DNA of 64,000 bases, taken from NCBI RefSeq assembly GCF_036002945.1, contig NZ_CP108529.1, forward strand, positions 7,807,001 to 7,871,000. The letters run 5' to 3'. How positions within the stretch are numbered: the first letter of the stretch is position 1; each line of letters opens with the position of its first letter. The translations under genes and the position numbers were made by a program. The DNA is from Streptomyces sp. NBC_01224. Its GTDB lineage: Bacteria > Actinomycetota > Actinomycetes > Streptomycetales > Streptomycetaceae. Under the pieces are notes generated by a model. The model did no database searches. It had not been told where the DNA came from and saw only the letters and a program-made list of their open reading frames with translations. Below, one piece after another: positions 16,310-24,954 of this stretch.

Positions 16310-16618
16310 TCAACTCGCCCGAGCGGGGGGTACGGTGACGCGTCCGGCCCGCCGTTCCCCGTCCAGCAGGCGCAGCGCCCGCGCCAAGGTGGCGGCGTGG
16401 ATCTGCGCCTCGCCGCGCTCATGCATCAACGCGAGGGCGTCCCGTAGCGCGCCCGCCCGTGAGGCCAGTGCCTGTGCGGCGCGCAGTGCGCCGTAGGTGT
16501 CGCTGCCGCGGGCCGGGTTGATCCGGCCCAGTTGGTCCAGGACTTCGAGGTAGCAGTCGATGAACTCCCCCTCGGCGCGCGTCAGTGCGGGGAGTGGCGG
16601 CAACTCCGGTGGCTGCAT
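16310..16618 (-). CDS. small helical protein of unknown function, downstream of ClpP paralogue
   Basis: I do not recognise this 102-residue protein. It is rich in Ala, Leu and Arg and looks fully helical (FIDCYLEVLDQLGRINPA, ALASRAGALRDALALMHERG), with a short basic C-terminus. The ATG at 16618 is 7 bp after the ClpP-like stop, so it is co-transcribed with that gene. The decayed 36-bp repeats begin at its 3' end in another frame. They hint that the C-terminus may once have been longer. Confidence 0.65.
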   Translation of the reverse strand: MQPPELPPLPALTRAEGEFIDCYLEVLDQLGRINPARGSDTYGALRAAQALASRAGALRDALALMHERGEAQIHAATLARALRLLDGERRAGRVTVPPARAS

Positions 16619-16625
16619 CGGGCGT

Positions 16626-17264
16626 TCACCTCGCGCTGTGCGGCGGGAGTGACGACTTCCGGTTCTCCATGACGTGGTCCACCAGGCCGTACGCCTTGGC
16701 GCCCGCAGCGTCGAGGATGAGGTCGCGCTCGATGTCGGTGGCGATCTGCGCTGCGCTGCGGCCCGTGTGACGGGCCAACAGTGTGGTGATCATCTCGCGG
16801 ACCCGTTCCAATTCCTGTGCCTCGATCTCCAGATCGGACGGCTGACCTTGAACCGGCTCGGTGAGCTCGGGCTGCTGCACGACGACCCTGGCGCCGGGCA
16901 GTGCGTGCCGTCGGCCGGGAGCGCCCGCGGCGAGCAGTGTGGACGCGCAGGAACCGGCCTGTCCGAGGCAGTAGGTCTCCACCTCGCAGGTGAGGTACTG
17001 CATCGTGTCGTAGATCGCGGACATGGCTCCGAACGAGCCGCCGGGGGAGTTGATGTAGAGCGAGATGGGCCGGTCGGGGGCGTCGTGTTCCAGATACATG
17101 AACTGGGCGATCAGGTCGGTGGCGGCGGTGTCGTCGACCGGGGTGCCGAGGAAGACGATCCGTTCGGCGAGCAGCTTGGAGTACGGATCCAGGGTGCGCG
17201 TCCCGTTGGTCGTGCGCTCGGTGAACTCGGGCAGCACGTAACGGGCGGTGGGGCGGAACAGCAT
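16626..17264 (-). CDS. ClpP-family protease subunit with catalytic His replaced by Gln
   Basis: This 212-residue homologue of the Clp proteolytic subunit forms the usual handle-and-sheet fold (LLAERIVFLGTPVDD, ISLYINSPGGS, AMSAIYDTM). The nucleophile Ser is present in GQAGSCAS and the Asp in IERDLIL. The position of the catalytic His, normally in a MHQP-like motif, reads VVVQQPEL, that is Gln. An active triad is therefore absent, and the subunit may be structural or regulatory within a mixed Clp complex. The ATG at 17264 follows AGGAAAGG. The gene is divergent from a Phd/YefM-type antitoxin. Confidence 0.88.
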   Translation of the reverse strand: MLFRPTARYVLPEFTERTTNGTRTLDPYSKLLAERIVFLGTPVDDTAATDLIAQFMYLEHDAPDRPISLYINSPGGSFGAMSAIYDTMQYLTCEVETYCLGQAGSCASTLLAAGAPGRRHALPGARVVVQQPELTEPVQGQPSDLEIEAQELERVREMITTLLARHTGRSAAQIATDIERDLILDAAGAKAYGLVDHVMENRKSSLPPHSAR

Positions 17265-17309
17265 GGCGTTGCCTTTCCTCCGGAGCTGTACGGGGATCTG
17301 CGTGAGCAT

Positions 17310-17335
17310 CTGTAAAAAATGTACAGGACGTACAG
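17310..17335. promoter_or_regulatory. candidate YefM/Phd-type operator (TGTACA repeats)
   Basis: The gap between the ClpP-like and antitoxin genes contains CTGTA (17310), TGTACA (17320-17325) and CGTACA (17329-17334). TGTAC and GTACA form a dyad about AGGAC (17320-17334). TGTACA palindromes are the known binding core of YefM-type antitoxins. The site can repress both divergent genes. Confidence 0.6.
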
Positions 17336-17352
17336 AAGGTTATGATGGGAGC

Positions 17353-17637
17353 ATGGCCTACGAGATTCCGGTGACGCAAGCCCGAGCTGAGCTCGCCGAA
17401 CTGATCAACCGCGTTGTCTACGGCGGCGAGCGAGTGGTCGTGACGCGGCACGGCAAGCCGCTCGTGGCGCTCGTTTCGGCTGCTGACCTGGAGCGACTCG
17501 AAAATGACGAGGCGGCTGCCGAGGAGCAGGTGATCAGCTCGGTCTCCTCGATCAGCTCCCTTGCGTCCGCTCCCGGCGAACGGCGGCGCTTCGGCATCGC
17601 GGCGGAACACAGGGGGCACCGCGAGCCGGGCAGCTGA
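17353..17637 (+). CDS. Phd/YefM-family antitoxin, no toxin adjacent
   Basis: This 94-residue protein opens with the Phd/YefM DNA-binding domain (YEIPVTQARAELAELINRVV, GGERVVVTRHGKPLVALVSA). These antitoxins normally repress their own operon through the N-terminus and block a RelE/YoeB or Doc toxin with the C-terminal tail. Here the tail is long, Ser-rich and unlike a standard one, and no toxin gene follows; a strong hairpin begins 30 bp after the stop. It is either an orphan or the survivor of a deleted pair, and may regulate the divergent ClpP-like gene. Confidence 0.85.
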   Translation: MAYEIPVTQARAELAELINRVVYGGERVVVTRHGKPLVALVSAADLERLENDEAAAEEQVISSVSSISSLASAPGERRRFGIAAEHRGHREPGS

Positions 17638-17666
17638 GCGCCCCACTGACGTCCCGTAACGCTGAG

Positions 17667-17708
17667 ATGCCGTGCACCCCCGCCCGTTGCGGCGGGGGTG
17701 CACGGCAT
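17667..17708. terminator. terminator hairpin after YefM-like gene
   Basis: Perfect 18-base arms (17667-17684 and 17691-17708) flank a six-base loop. The hairpin lies just after the antitoxin stop and at the edge of the decayed membrane-protein gene on the other strand, so it can end transcription from both sides. Confidence 0.8.
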
Positions 17709-18290
17709 GCTCGAACGGGGTCGGCCCACCAGGGCCGGCTCCGGGGTGCTGGGAGCGGGCGCGGCCGGAGGCTGGGCCCGGCGTCGGCCGCCGATGAGCA
17801 CCGCCGTCAGCCCGAGCGCCGCCCAGAGTGTGAGCGTGAGCAGCGCATTGCCCGCACCGCTGCCGTCGAAGAAGGCCACCGACCGCAGCAGTGAGCCGCC
17901 CGCACCCGGCGGCATCAGCCGGCCGATCGTCCCGATCGGCCGGGGCAGCAGCTCGGGCGCGCTGGTCACGCCGGAGAAGGGGTTTCCGAGCAGCACCATC
18001 AGCAGGGCGCCGAGGTCGACGCCGGGCGGACCGATCAGCGCGGCGAGCCCCGCCACCGTCCCGCCGATGGCGCCTGGGCCGTGACCGCTTCGCGCAGCAG
18101 TTGGGTGCGGTCAGCAGCTGCGGGCCCTGCGGGGTGACCACGACCGCGCCGTATACAGACCGGTCCTCCATCGCGCGGCGGGCATCGGCCGCGGAGGCGT
18201 AACGATGTACCTCGAAGGCGCCCTCGCGTTGCTCGAACCGCTGCTGGAGCCGATCGGCGGCCGGTGCGGAACCGGCTGCCACGCTCGCCG
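17700..18290 (-). pseudogene. remnant of YhgE/Pip-like (DUF3533-type) membrane protein
   Basis: Recognisable parts of one membrane protein are spread over different minus-strand frames. About 18290-18110 encodes AADRLQQRFEQREGAFEVHR and DRSVYGAVVVTPQGPQLLTA. About 18115-18070 gives TQLLREAVTAQAP in another frame. From 18056 down, a third frame gives VDLGALLMVLLGNPFSGVTS, a proline-rich loop, GSLLRSVAFFDGSGAGNALL and a final transmembrane helix. There is no N-terminal helix or start. The pattern is that of an efflux-type membrane protein broken by at least two frameshifts and an N-terminal truncation. Confidence 0.75.
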
Positions 18291-18514
18291 AGGTCTTCGG
18301 GGGGTTGCGGGCGGCGTGGACGGAGCTGGTCGACGTGCACCGCGACATCGGCTTGCTCGGCTCCGATGTGTCCGCGGATCATGTGGTCCGCACGCTGATC
18401 GCCACCGCCCGGGGGTTCATCGCCCAGCCGGCGATGTTCGGTGACGCCGAACCCGAAGTGCTGGAAAACGGCCTGCGCGGCCTGATGTCCATGGATCTGC
18501 AAAAGATCAGTTAA
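18287..18514 (+). pseudogene. C-terminal remnant of a TetR-family regulator
   Basis: This open stretch encodes a ligand-domain end typical of TetR regulators (AAWTELVDVHRDIGLLGSDV, ATARGFIAQPAMFGDA), finishing at LMSMDLQKIS with a TAA stop. There is no helix-turn-helix and no start upstream; instead the frame runs directly into the membrane-protein remnant on the other strand. A divergent regulator/transporter pair was probably fused by a deletion that removed both 5' ends. Confidence 0.7.
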
Positions 18515-18574
18515 CGCGCCGGAAAAACTTCGGCTCTAACGTGCAATACCTCGCTGCGAGAGACCGGTTCGATG

Positions 18575-18603
18575 TTCAACAGTCTGTTGACGGCGGCTAG
18601 TGT
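18575..18603 (+). promoter_or_regulatory. candidate urease promoter with overlapping palindrome
   Basis: TTCAAC (18575-18580) and TAGTGT (18598-18603) are 17 bp apart and lie about 50 bp before ureA. The dyad TCAACA-GTC-TGTTGA (18576-18590) covers the -35 element. This would suit a repressor site, for example for nitrogen or nickel control, but it does not match a regulator that I can name. Confidence 0.45.
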
Positions 18604-18652
18604 CTCGCTGCGCCCAGGGCCGGTACTGGGCACAGGACTGTGAGGTGGAAGC

Positions 18653-18955
18653 ATGCAACTGACCCCGCATGAGCAGGAACGCCTGCTCATCCATGTTGCT
18701 GCCGACGTGGCTCAGAAGCGTCGGGCGCGCGGACTGCGGCTCAACCACCCCGAGGCGGTCGCGCTGATCACCATCCATCTGCTGGAGGGTGCCCGCGACG
18801 GTCGTACGGTCTCCGAACTGATGGCATCGGGCCGCAAGGTGCTCTCCCGCGAGGATGTCATGGACGGGGTGCCCGAGATGATCCATGACGTCCAGGTCGA
18901 GGCCACCTTCCCGGACGGCACCAAGCTCGTGACCGTGCACGAGCCGATCGTCTGA
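18653..18955 (+). CDS. ureA: urease gamma subunit
   Basis: UreA is the small gamma subunit of urease, which hydrolyses urea to ammonia and carbamate. The 100-residue protein matches the family length and carries MQLTPHEQERLLIHVAADVA, LRLNHPEAVALIT and VMDGVPEMIHDVQVEATFPD. It is the first gene of ureA-B-C-F-G-D. A GTGAGGTGG sequence precedes the ATG at ribosome-binding distance. UreA, UreB and UreC assemble into the apoenzyme in the cytoplasm. Confidence 0.97.
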   Translation: MQLTPHEQERLLIHVAADVAQKRRARGLRLNHPEAVALITIHLLEGARDGRTVSELMASGRKVLSREDVMDGVPEMIHDVQVEATFPDGTKLVTVHEPIV

Positions 18956-18970
18956 CGGCAGGTGTCACCG

Positions 18971-19282
18971 ATGATTCCCGGAGAGATCCTGTACGGAGAC
19001 GGGCCCGTACCGTTCAACGAAGGCCGGTCCGTCACCCGCCTCACCGTTCTCAACGCCGCCGACCGGCCCGTCCAGGTCGGTTCGCACTATCACTTCGCCG
19101 AGGCCAACCCGGGCCTGGACTTCGACCGTTCGGCCGCCCGCGGACTGAGGCTGAACATCGCCGCCGGGACCGCTGTGCGCTTCGAACCCGGCGTACCCGT
19201 CGACATCGAGCTCGTCCCCCTCGCCGGACGGCGCATCGTCCCCGGCCTGCGCGGCGAAACCGGAGGTGCCCTCGATGGCTGA
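18971..19282 (+). CDS. ureB: urease beta subunit
   Basis: This is the beta subunit of urease, 103 residues from the ATG at 18971. It begins MIPGEILYGDGPV, the canonical start of the family, and continues with NEGRSVTRLTVLNAADRPVQ, VGSHYHFAE and LAGRRIVPGL. A GTG three codons upstream (18962) is an alternative start. The ATG is favoured by GGCAGG upstream and by family alignment. Its end overlaps the ureC start by 8 nt. Confidence 0.96.
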   Translation: MIPGEILYGDGPVPFNEGRSVTRLTVLNAADRPVQVGSHYHFAEANPGLDFDRSAARGLRLNIAAGTAVRFEPGVPVDIELVPLAGRRIVPGLRGETGGALDG

Positions 19283-20996
19283 ACTCGACCGCGCGGTCTA
19301 CGCCGACCTGTTCGGCCCCACGACCGGTGACCGCATCCGGCTCGCCGACACCGATCTGCTCGTCGAGATCGAGGAGGACCGCTCGGGCGGCCCCGGACTC
19401 GCGGGAGACGAGGCGGTTTTCGGCGGCGGCAAGGTGATTCGCGAGTCGATGGGCCAGGCGCGCACCACCCGCGCCGAAGGCGCCCCGGACACCGTCATCA
19501 CCGGCGCCGTGATCATCGACCACTGGGGCATCGTCAAGGCGGACATCGGCATCCGCGACGGCCGGATCACCGGGATCGGCAAAGCCGGCAACCCGGACAC
19601 CATGGACGGCGTCCACCCCGATCTGGTCATCGGCCCCGAGACCGAAATCGTCGCGGGCAACGGCAAGTTCCTCACCGCGGGCGCCATCGACGCCCATGTC
19701 CACTTCATCTCCCCGACCATCGTCGACCAGGCGCTCTCCGCCGGTGTCACCACGCTCGTCGGAGGTGGCACCGGACCGGCCGAGGGCACGAAGGCGACCA
19801 CGGTCACTCCGGGCGCCTGGCACCTCGCCCGGATGTTCGAGGCTCTGGAGGCCTGCCCCGTCAACATCGGGCTGCTCGGCAAGGGCAACACGATGTCGGG
19901 CGACGCCATGCGCGCCCAACTGCGCGGCGGTGCCCTCGGATTCAAGATCCACGAGGACTGGGGTGCCACTCCCGCCGTCATCGACGCCTGTCTGAACGTG
20001 TGCGAGGAGAGCGGTGCGCAGCTCGCCATTCACACGGACACCCTCAACGAGGCCGGCTTCGTCGCGGATACGCTCGCGGCCATCGCCGGACGCTCCATCC
20101 ACGCGTACCACACCGAAGGTGCCGGCGGCGGGCATGCCCCGGACATCATCACCGTGGTCTCGGAGCCGTACGTCCTGCCCAGTTCCACCAATCCGACCCG
20201 GCCTCACACCGTCAACACCATCGAGGAACACCTCGACATGCTGATGGTCTGTCACCACCTCAACCCCGCTGTGCCGGAGGACCTGGCCTTCGCCGAATCC
20301 CGGATCCGTCCCTCCACCATCGCGGCCGAGGACATCCTCCACGACCTCGGGGCGATCTCGATCATCTCCTCCGACGCCCAGGCGATGGGCCGCGTCGGCG
20401 AGGTCGTCCTGCGCACCTGGCAGACCGCCCATGTGATGAAGAAGCGCCGCGGCGTCCTTCCCGGCGACGGCCGGGCCGACAACCACCGGGTTCGTCGTTA
20501 TGTCGCCAAATACACCATCAATCCCGCTGTCGCCCAGGGCCTCGACCGGGAGATCGGTTCGGTCGAGACCGGCAAGCTCGCCGATCTGGTGCTGTGGGAC
20601 CCGGCGTTCTTCGGCGTCAAGCCGCAGACCGTCATCAAGGGCGGGCAGATCGCGTACGCGCAGATGGGCGACGCCAACGCGTCCATCCCTACGCCGCAGC
20701 CGGTGATGCCGAGGCCGATGTTCGGCGCACTCGGCCGGGCGCCCGCCGCCAACTCGTTCAACTTCGTGGCGAACGCAGCCATCGAGGACGGGCTGCCCGA
20801 ACGCCTCGGTCTCGGCAAACGGTTCGTTGCGATCACCAGCACGCGCGGCGTCTCCAAGGCCGACATGCGGGAGAACGACGCACTGCCGCAGGTCCACGTC
20901 GACCCCGACAGCTTCGCCGTGACGATCGACGGCGAACCGGTCGAACCGGCACCCGCCGCCGAACTGCCCATGGCCCAGCGCTACTTCCTCTTCTGA
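19275..20996 (+). CDS. ureC: urease alpha (catalytic) subunit
   Basis: This is the catalytic subunit, holding the dinuclear nickel site. At 573 residues it has the family's standard length. Nickel ligands are in HVHFISP, HTDTLNE, HAYHTEGAGGGHAPD and near its end. The bridging carbamylated Lys is in ALGFKIHEDWG, and the flap His region is MVCHHLNPAVPEDLAFAESR. The ATG at 19275 has GGAGG eight bases upstream. All active-site residues are present, so the enzyme should be functional once UreD, UreF and UreG insert nickel. Confidence 0.97.
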   Translation: MAELDRAVYADLFGPTTGDRIRLADTDLLVEIEEDRSGGPGLAGDEAVFGGGKVIRESMGQARTTRAEGAPDTVITGAVIIDHWGIVKADIGIRDGRITGIGKAGNPDTMDGVHPDLVIGPETEIVAGNGKFLTAGAIDAHVHFISPTIVDQALSAGVTTLVGGGTGPAEGTKATTVTPGAWHLARMFEALEACPVNIGLLGKGNTMSGDAMRAQLRGGALGFKIHEDWGATPAVIDACLNVCEESGAQLAIHTDTLNEAGFVADTLAAIAGRSIHAYHTEGAGGGHAPDIITVVSEPYVLPSSTNPTRPHTVNTIEEHLDMLMVCHHLNPAVPEDLAFAESRIRPSTIAAEDILHDLGAISIISSDAQAMGRVGEVVLRTWQTAHVMKKRRGVLPGDGRADNHRVRRYVAKYTINPAVAQGLDREIGSVETGKLADLVLWDPAFFGVKPQTVIKGGQIAYAQMGDANASIPTPQPVMPRPMFGALGRAPAANSFNFVANAAIEDGLPERLGLGKRFVAITSTRGVSKADMRENDALPQVHVDPDSFAVTIDGEPVEPAPAAELPMAQRYFLF

Positions 20997-21009
20997 CGCG
21001 GACCATGTG

Positions 21010-21672
21010 ATGAGTCGCGCAGCTCTGCTCGTTCTCGCCGACGGCCGGTTCCCCGCCGGTGGCCACGCCCACTCCGGTGGCGCCGAACCGGCCGTGAAGG
21101 AAGGACGTATCCGTAACGCCGAAGACCTCGCCGAGTTCTGCCGGGGCCGCCTCCACACCACCGGACTCACGGCCGCCGCACTCGCCGCGGCGGCCGCCCA
21201 CGGCCATGACCCGCTCGCACTCGACGAGGCCGCCGATGCCCGCACCCCGTCACCCGCGCTGCGGACCGTCGCGCGCAAACTCGGCCGGCAGCTGATGCGG
21301 ACGGCCCGCGCCGTCTGGCCCAGCCCCGAACTCGCCGCGCTCGCCCGGGACCGGCCGCGCGGCGCCCACCAGCCCGTCGTGCTCGGCCTCACCGCACGAT
21401 CGGCGGGACTCGGGCCCGAGGATGCTGCGCACTGCGTCGCCTATGAGACCGTCAGCGGACCGGCCACCGCTGCCGTCCGGCTGCTCTCCCTCGACCCCTT
21501 CGAAGCCACCGCCGTCCTCGCCCGCCTCGCACCCGAACTCGACCGGATCGCGGAACAGGCCGCCGCTGCGGCGCACGGAACCATCGATGCGCTGCCCGCC
21601 GCCTCCGCCCCTCTCCTCGACATCACCGCCGAGGCGCACGCGGCCTGGCCTGTCCGCCTGTTCGCCTCGTAA
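21010..21672 (+). CDS. ureF: urease accessory protein UreF
   Basis: UreF is part of the UreD-UreF-UreG complex that activates apo-urease, and works as a checkpoint for UreG GTP hydrolysis. The 220-residue helical protein shows LVLADGRFPAGGHAHSGGAE at its N-terminus, the family signature, and HQPVVLGLTARSAGLGPEDA in the middle. The start is the ATG at 21010; a GTG immediately before it is possible. It lies 13 bp after ureC and before ureG in the actinomycete order. Confidence 0.93.
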   Translation: MSRAALLVLADGRFPAGGHAHSGGAEPAVKEGRIRNAEDLAEFCRGRLHTTGLTAAALAAAAAHGHDPLALDEAADARTPSPALRTVARKLGRQLMRTARAVWPSPELAALARDRPRGAHQPVVLGLTARSAGLGPEDAAHCVAYETVSGPATAAVRLLSLDPFEATAVLARLAPELDRIAEQAAAAAHGTIDALPAASAPLLDITAEAHAAWPVRLFAS

Positions 21673-21699
21673 GCCTGCAAGAACCAGGAGCCGAACGCC

Positions 21700-22373
<674 letters not shown>

Positions 22374-22377
<4 letters not shown>

Positions 22378-23144
22378 GCGTCCAGGCCACCGCCCGGATC
22401 ACCGCGGTCCTCGACAGCCGGGGCGTCACTTCGCTCCCCGTGCTGGAGAGCGACGGGCCGCTCGCCCTGCGCCGGACCCGGGCCGCGAACGGCTCGTACG
22501 CCCGTGTCACCGTCGTCGGCGCCATGAGCGCGCCGCTCGGCGGCGACCGGCTCGCCATCGAGGCACAGGTCGAGGAAGACGCCCGGCTCACCGTCGACTC
22601 GGCCGCAGCCACCGTCGCCCTGCCCGGACCGGGAGCGGCCGCCGAACCCGCCACGTACGACATCAGGTTGAAGGTGGGGGAGCGGGCCGGGCTCTGCTGG
22701 CTTCCGGAGCAACTCGTCTCGGCGCACGGCAGCGTCCTGCACATGACCACACGGGTCGAACTCGCCCCCACCGCACGGCTGGTGCTGCGCGAGGAGCAGA
22801 TTCTCGGACGCCACGGCGAGAGCACCGGCGCCCTCACCAGCCGCCTCACAGTGCACCGCGCCGGCCGTCCGCTGATCGACCAGCAGGTGGCGTACGGGCC
22901 CGGAGCACCCGGCTGGGACGGCGCGGCCGTTCTCGGCGGCCACCGGGCCCTCGGGCAACTCCTCGTCGTGGACCCGTTGTTCGGCGAAAAATGCCCCGAA
23001 GCACGCCTGCTGGGGTCGACCGCCGTCCTCACACCACTCGTCGGTCCGGCTGTGCTGGTGACAGCCGTCGCCCCCGATGCACGCGTGCTGCGCAGGGTCC
23101 TGGGCGACGCACTGAGCGACGTACTCGACACCCCGGCGAGGTGA
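22374..23144 (+). CDS. ureD: urease accessory protein UreD
   Basis: UreD is the scaffold that binds apo-urease directly and, with UreF and UreG, opens a path for nickel. This 256-residue protein has the UreD beta-helix pattern, with LTVDSAAATVALPG, AGLCWLPEQLVSAHGS and LVLREEQILGRHGE. It is the last gene of the operon, coupled to ureG by an ATGA overlap. No ureE is present before or after, as in other Streptomyces urease clusters, so nickel storage must rely on UreG or another protein. Confidence 0.92.
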
Positions 23145-23301
23145 ATACCGCTCAGCGGGACGCAGGTATCCGGTTATCGATTCGGTAAAGAAGTGAGTGT
23201 GTGGCCTGTTCTCAGGAACCTCACAGACGACAGGATCCGCAGGAGGTCCTGAATGAACTGCGTCGCCACCGGCGGCGCTTCAGATATGGGGGAGGTTCCA
23301 C

Positions 23302-24879
23302 TTGAGACGCACAGCAGTGCTCGGCTCGGCCGGCGCTCTGATCGCGGGCACGCTCATAGCGGGCGCGGTGACCGCACCGGCGGCCACTGCCGAAGGCCGT
23401 CACCAGCACGGTTCCGAGGCGCGCGGCGTTCAGGTCGCCGCGACACGGGCGGCCAGGTCCGGCATCGACTGGAAGGACTGTCCGGCCGACTGGGCCATAG
23501 CCAAGCCGATCCAGTGCGGCTGGGTGACGGTGCCGCTCGACTACGCCAGGCCCGACGGCAAGCAGATCAAGATCGCCGTCGACCGGCACGTCAGCACCGG
23601 CACGAAGGACGAACGACAGGGCGCCCTGCTCTACAACCCGGGCGGCCCCGGCGGTTCGGGGATGCGGTTCCCCACCCGGATCACCAACAAGAACCCGCTC
23701 TGGGCGAACACGGCGAAGGCGTACGACTTCGTCGGCTTCGACCCACGGGGCGTCGGCCACTCCGCGCCGATCTCCTGCATCGACCCCCAGGAGTACGTCA
23801 AAGCCCCGAAGGCCGACCCCGTACCCGACTCCGAGGCCGACAAGCGCGCCCAGCGCAAGCTCGCCGCCGAGTACGCGGACGGCTGCGCCGAACGCAGCGG
23901 CGACATGCTGCCGCACATGACCACGCCGAACACCGCCCGCGACCTGGATGTCATCCGCGCCGCCCTCGGTGAGGAGAAGCTCAACTTCCTGGGCGTCTCC
24001 TACGGCACCTACCTGGGCGCGGTCTACGGCACGCTCTTCCCGACCCACGTCCGCCGCATGGTGGTCGACAGTGTCGTCAACCCGGCCAAGGACAACATCT
24101 GGTACCAGGCCAACCTGAACCAGGACATCGCCTTCCAGGGACGCTGGGACGACTGGAAGGCATGGGTCGCCAAGAACGACTCCGTCTTCCACATCGGCAA
24201 CACCCCCGCGAAGGTCGAGCAGGCGTGGCTGGAGCTGCGCGCCGCCGCGAAGAAGAACCCGATCGGTGGTGTCGTCGGCCCCGCCGAGCTCATTGGTTTC
24301 TTCCAGAGCGCGCCGTACTACGACTCCTCCTGGGCGCCCGTCGCCCGGATCTGGAGCGACTACCTGGGTGGCGACACCCAGGCTCTGGTCGACGCGGCGG
24401 GCCCGGACATGTCGGACACCGCGGGGAACATCTCCTCGGAGAACGGCAACGCCGTGTACACGGCAGTCGAGTGCGCGGATGCCAAGTGGCCCACCAACTG
24501 GCAGAAGTGGGACCGCGACAACACCCGGCTGCACAAGGACTACCCGTTCATGACCTGGGCCAACGCCTGGATGAACCTGCCCTGTGCGACCTGGTCGGCC
24601 AAGCAGCAGACCCCGCTGAACGTGAAGACCGGCAAGGGCCTGCCGCCGGTGCTGATCGTGCAGTCCACGCGTGACGCCGCAACCCCGTACGAGGGCGCTG
24701 TCGAACTGCACAAGCGCTTCAAGGGCTCGCGCCTCATCACGGAGCGGGACGCCGGTTCGCACGGTGTCACCGGCCTGGTCAACCCCTGCATCAACGAGCG
24801 GGTGGACACCTACCTGCTCACCGGCAGGACCGACCGCAGCGACGTGACGTGCGCCCCGCACGCCACACCCAAGCCGTAA
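23302..24879 (+). CDS. secreted alpha/beta hydrolase, tripeptidyl-aminopeptidase (Tap/SlpD-like) family
   Basis: This 525-residue exported serine hydrolase resembles Streptomyces tripeptidyl aminopeptidases, which remove N-terminal tripeptides from secreted proteins. A signal peptide covers about residues 1-30. The oxyanion region is NPGGPGGSG, the nucleophile Ser lies in GVSYGTYLGAVYG near residue 232, the Asp in QSTRDAATPYEGA and the His in AGSHGVTG. The start is a TTG at 23302 with GGGGGAGG seven bases upstream, clearly better than any nearby ATG. A strong terminator follows. Substrate specificity is inferred from the family. Confidence 0.9.
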   Translation: MRRTAVLGSAGALIAGTLIAGAVTAPAATAEGRHQHGSEARGVQVAATRAARSGIDWKDCPADWAIAKPIQCGWVTVPLDYARPDGKQIKIAVDRHVSTGTKDERQGALLYNPGGPGGSGMRFPTRITNKNPLWANTAKAYDFVGFDPRGVGHSAPISCIDPQEYVKAPKADPVPDSEADKRAQRKLAAEYADGCAERSGDMLPHMTTPNTARDLDVIRAALGEEKLNFLGVSYGTYLGAVYGTLFPTHVRRMVVDSVVNPAKDNIWYQANLNQDIAFQGRWDDWKAWVAKNDSVFHIGNTPAKVEQAWLELRAAAKKNPIGGVVGPAELIGFFQSAPYYDSSWAPVARIWSDYLGGDTQALVDAAGPDMSDTAGNISSENGNAVYTAVECADAKWPTNWQKWDRDNTRLHKDYPFMTWANAWMNLPCATWSAKQQTPLNVKTGKGLPPVLIVQSTRDAATPYEGAVELHKRFKGSRLITERDAGSHGVTGLVNPCINERVDTYLLTGRTDRSDVTCAPHATPKP

Positions 24880-24898
24880 CGGTCACACCTCACGGGCA

Positions 24899-24933
24899 CG
24901 GGCGGCCGGTGGCCTTGAGCCACCGGCCGCCCG
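24899..24933. terminator. bidirectional terminator hairpin
   Basis: Perfect 15-base arms (24899-24913 and 24919-24933) enclose the loop CTTGA and are followed by TTCTC. It lies between the convergent ends of the secreted hydrolase and the epimerase/reductase genes. Confidence 0.85.
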
Positions 24934-24954
24934 TTCTCGCGCATGGGCTCCGCC

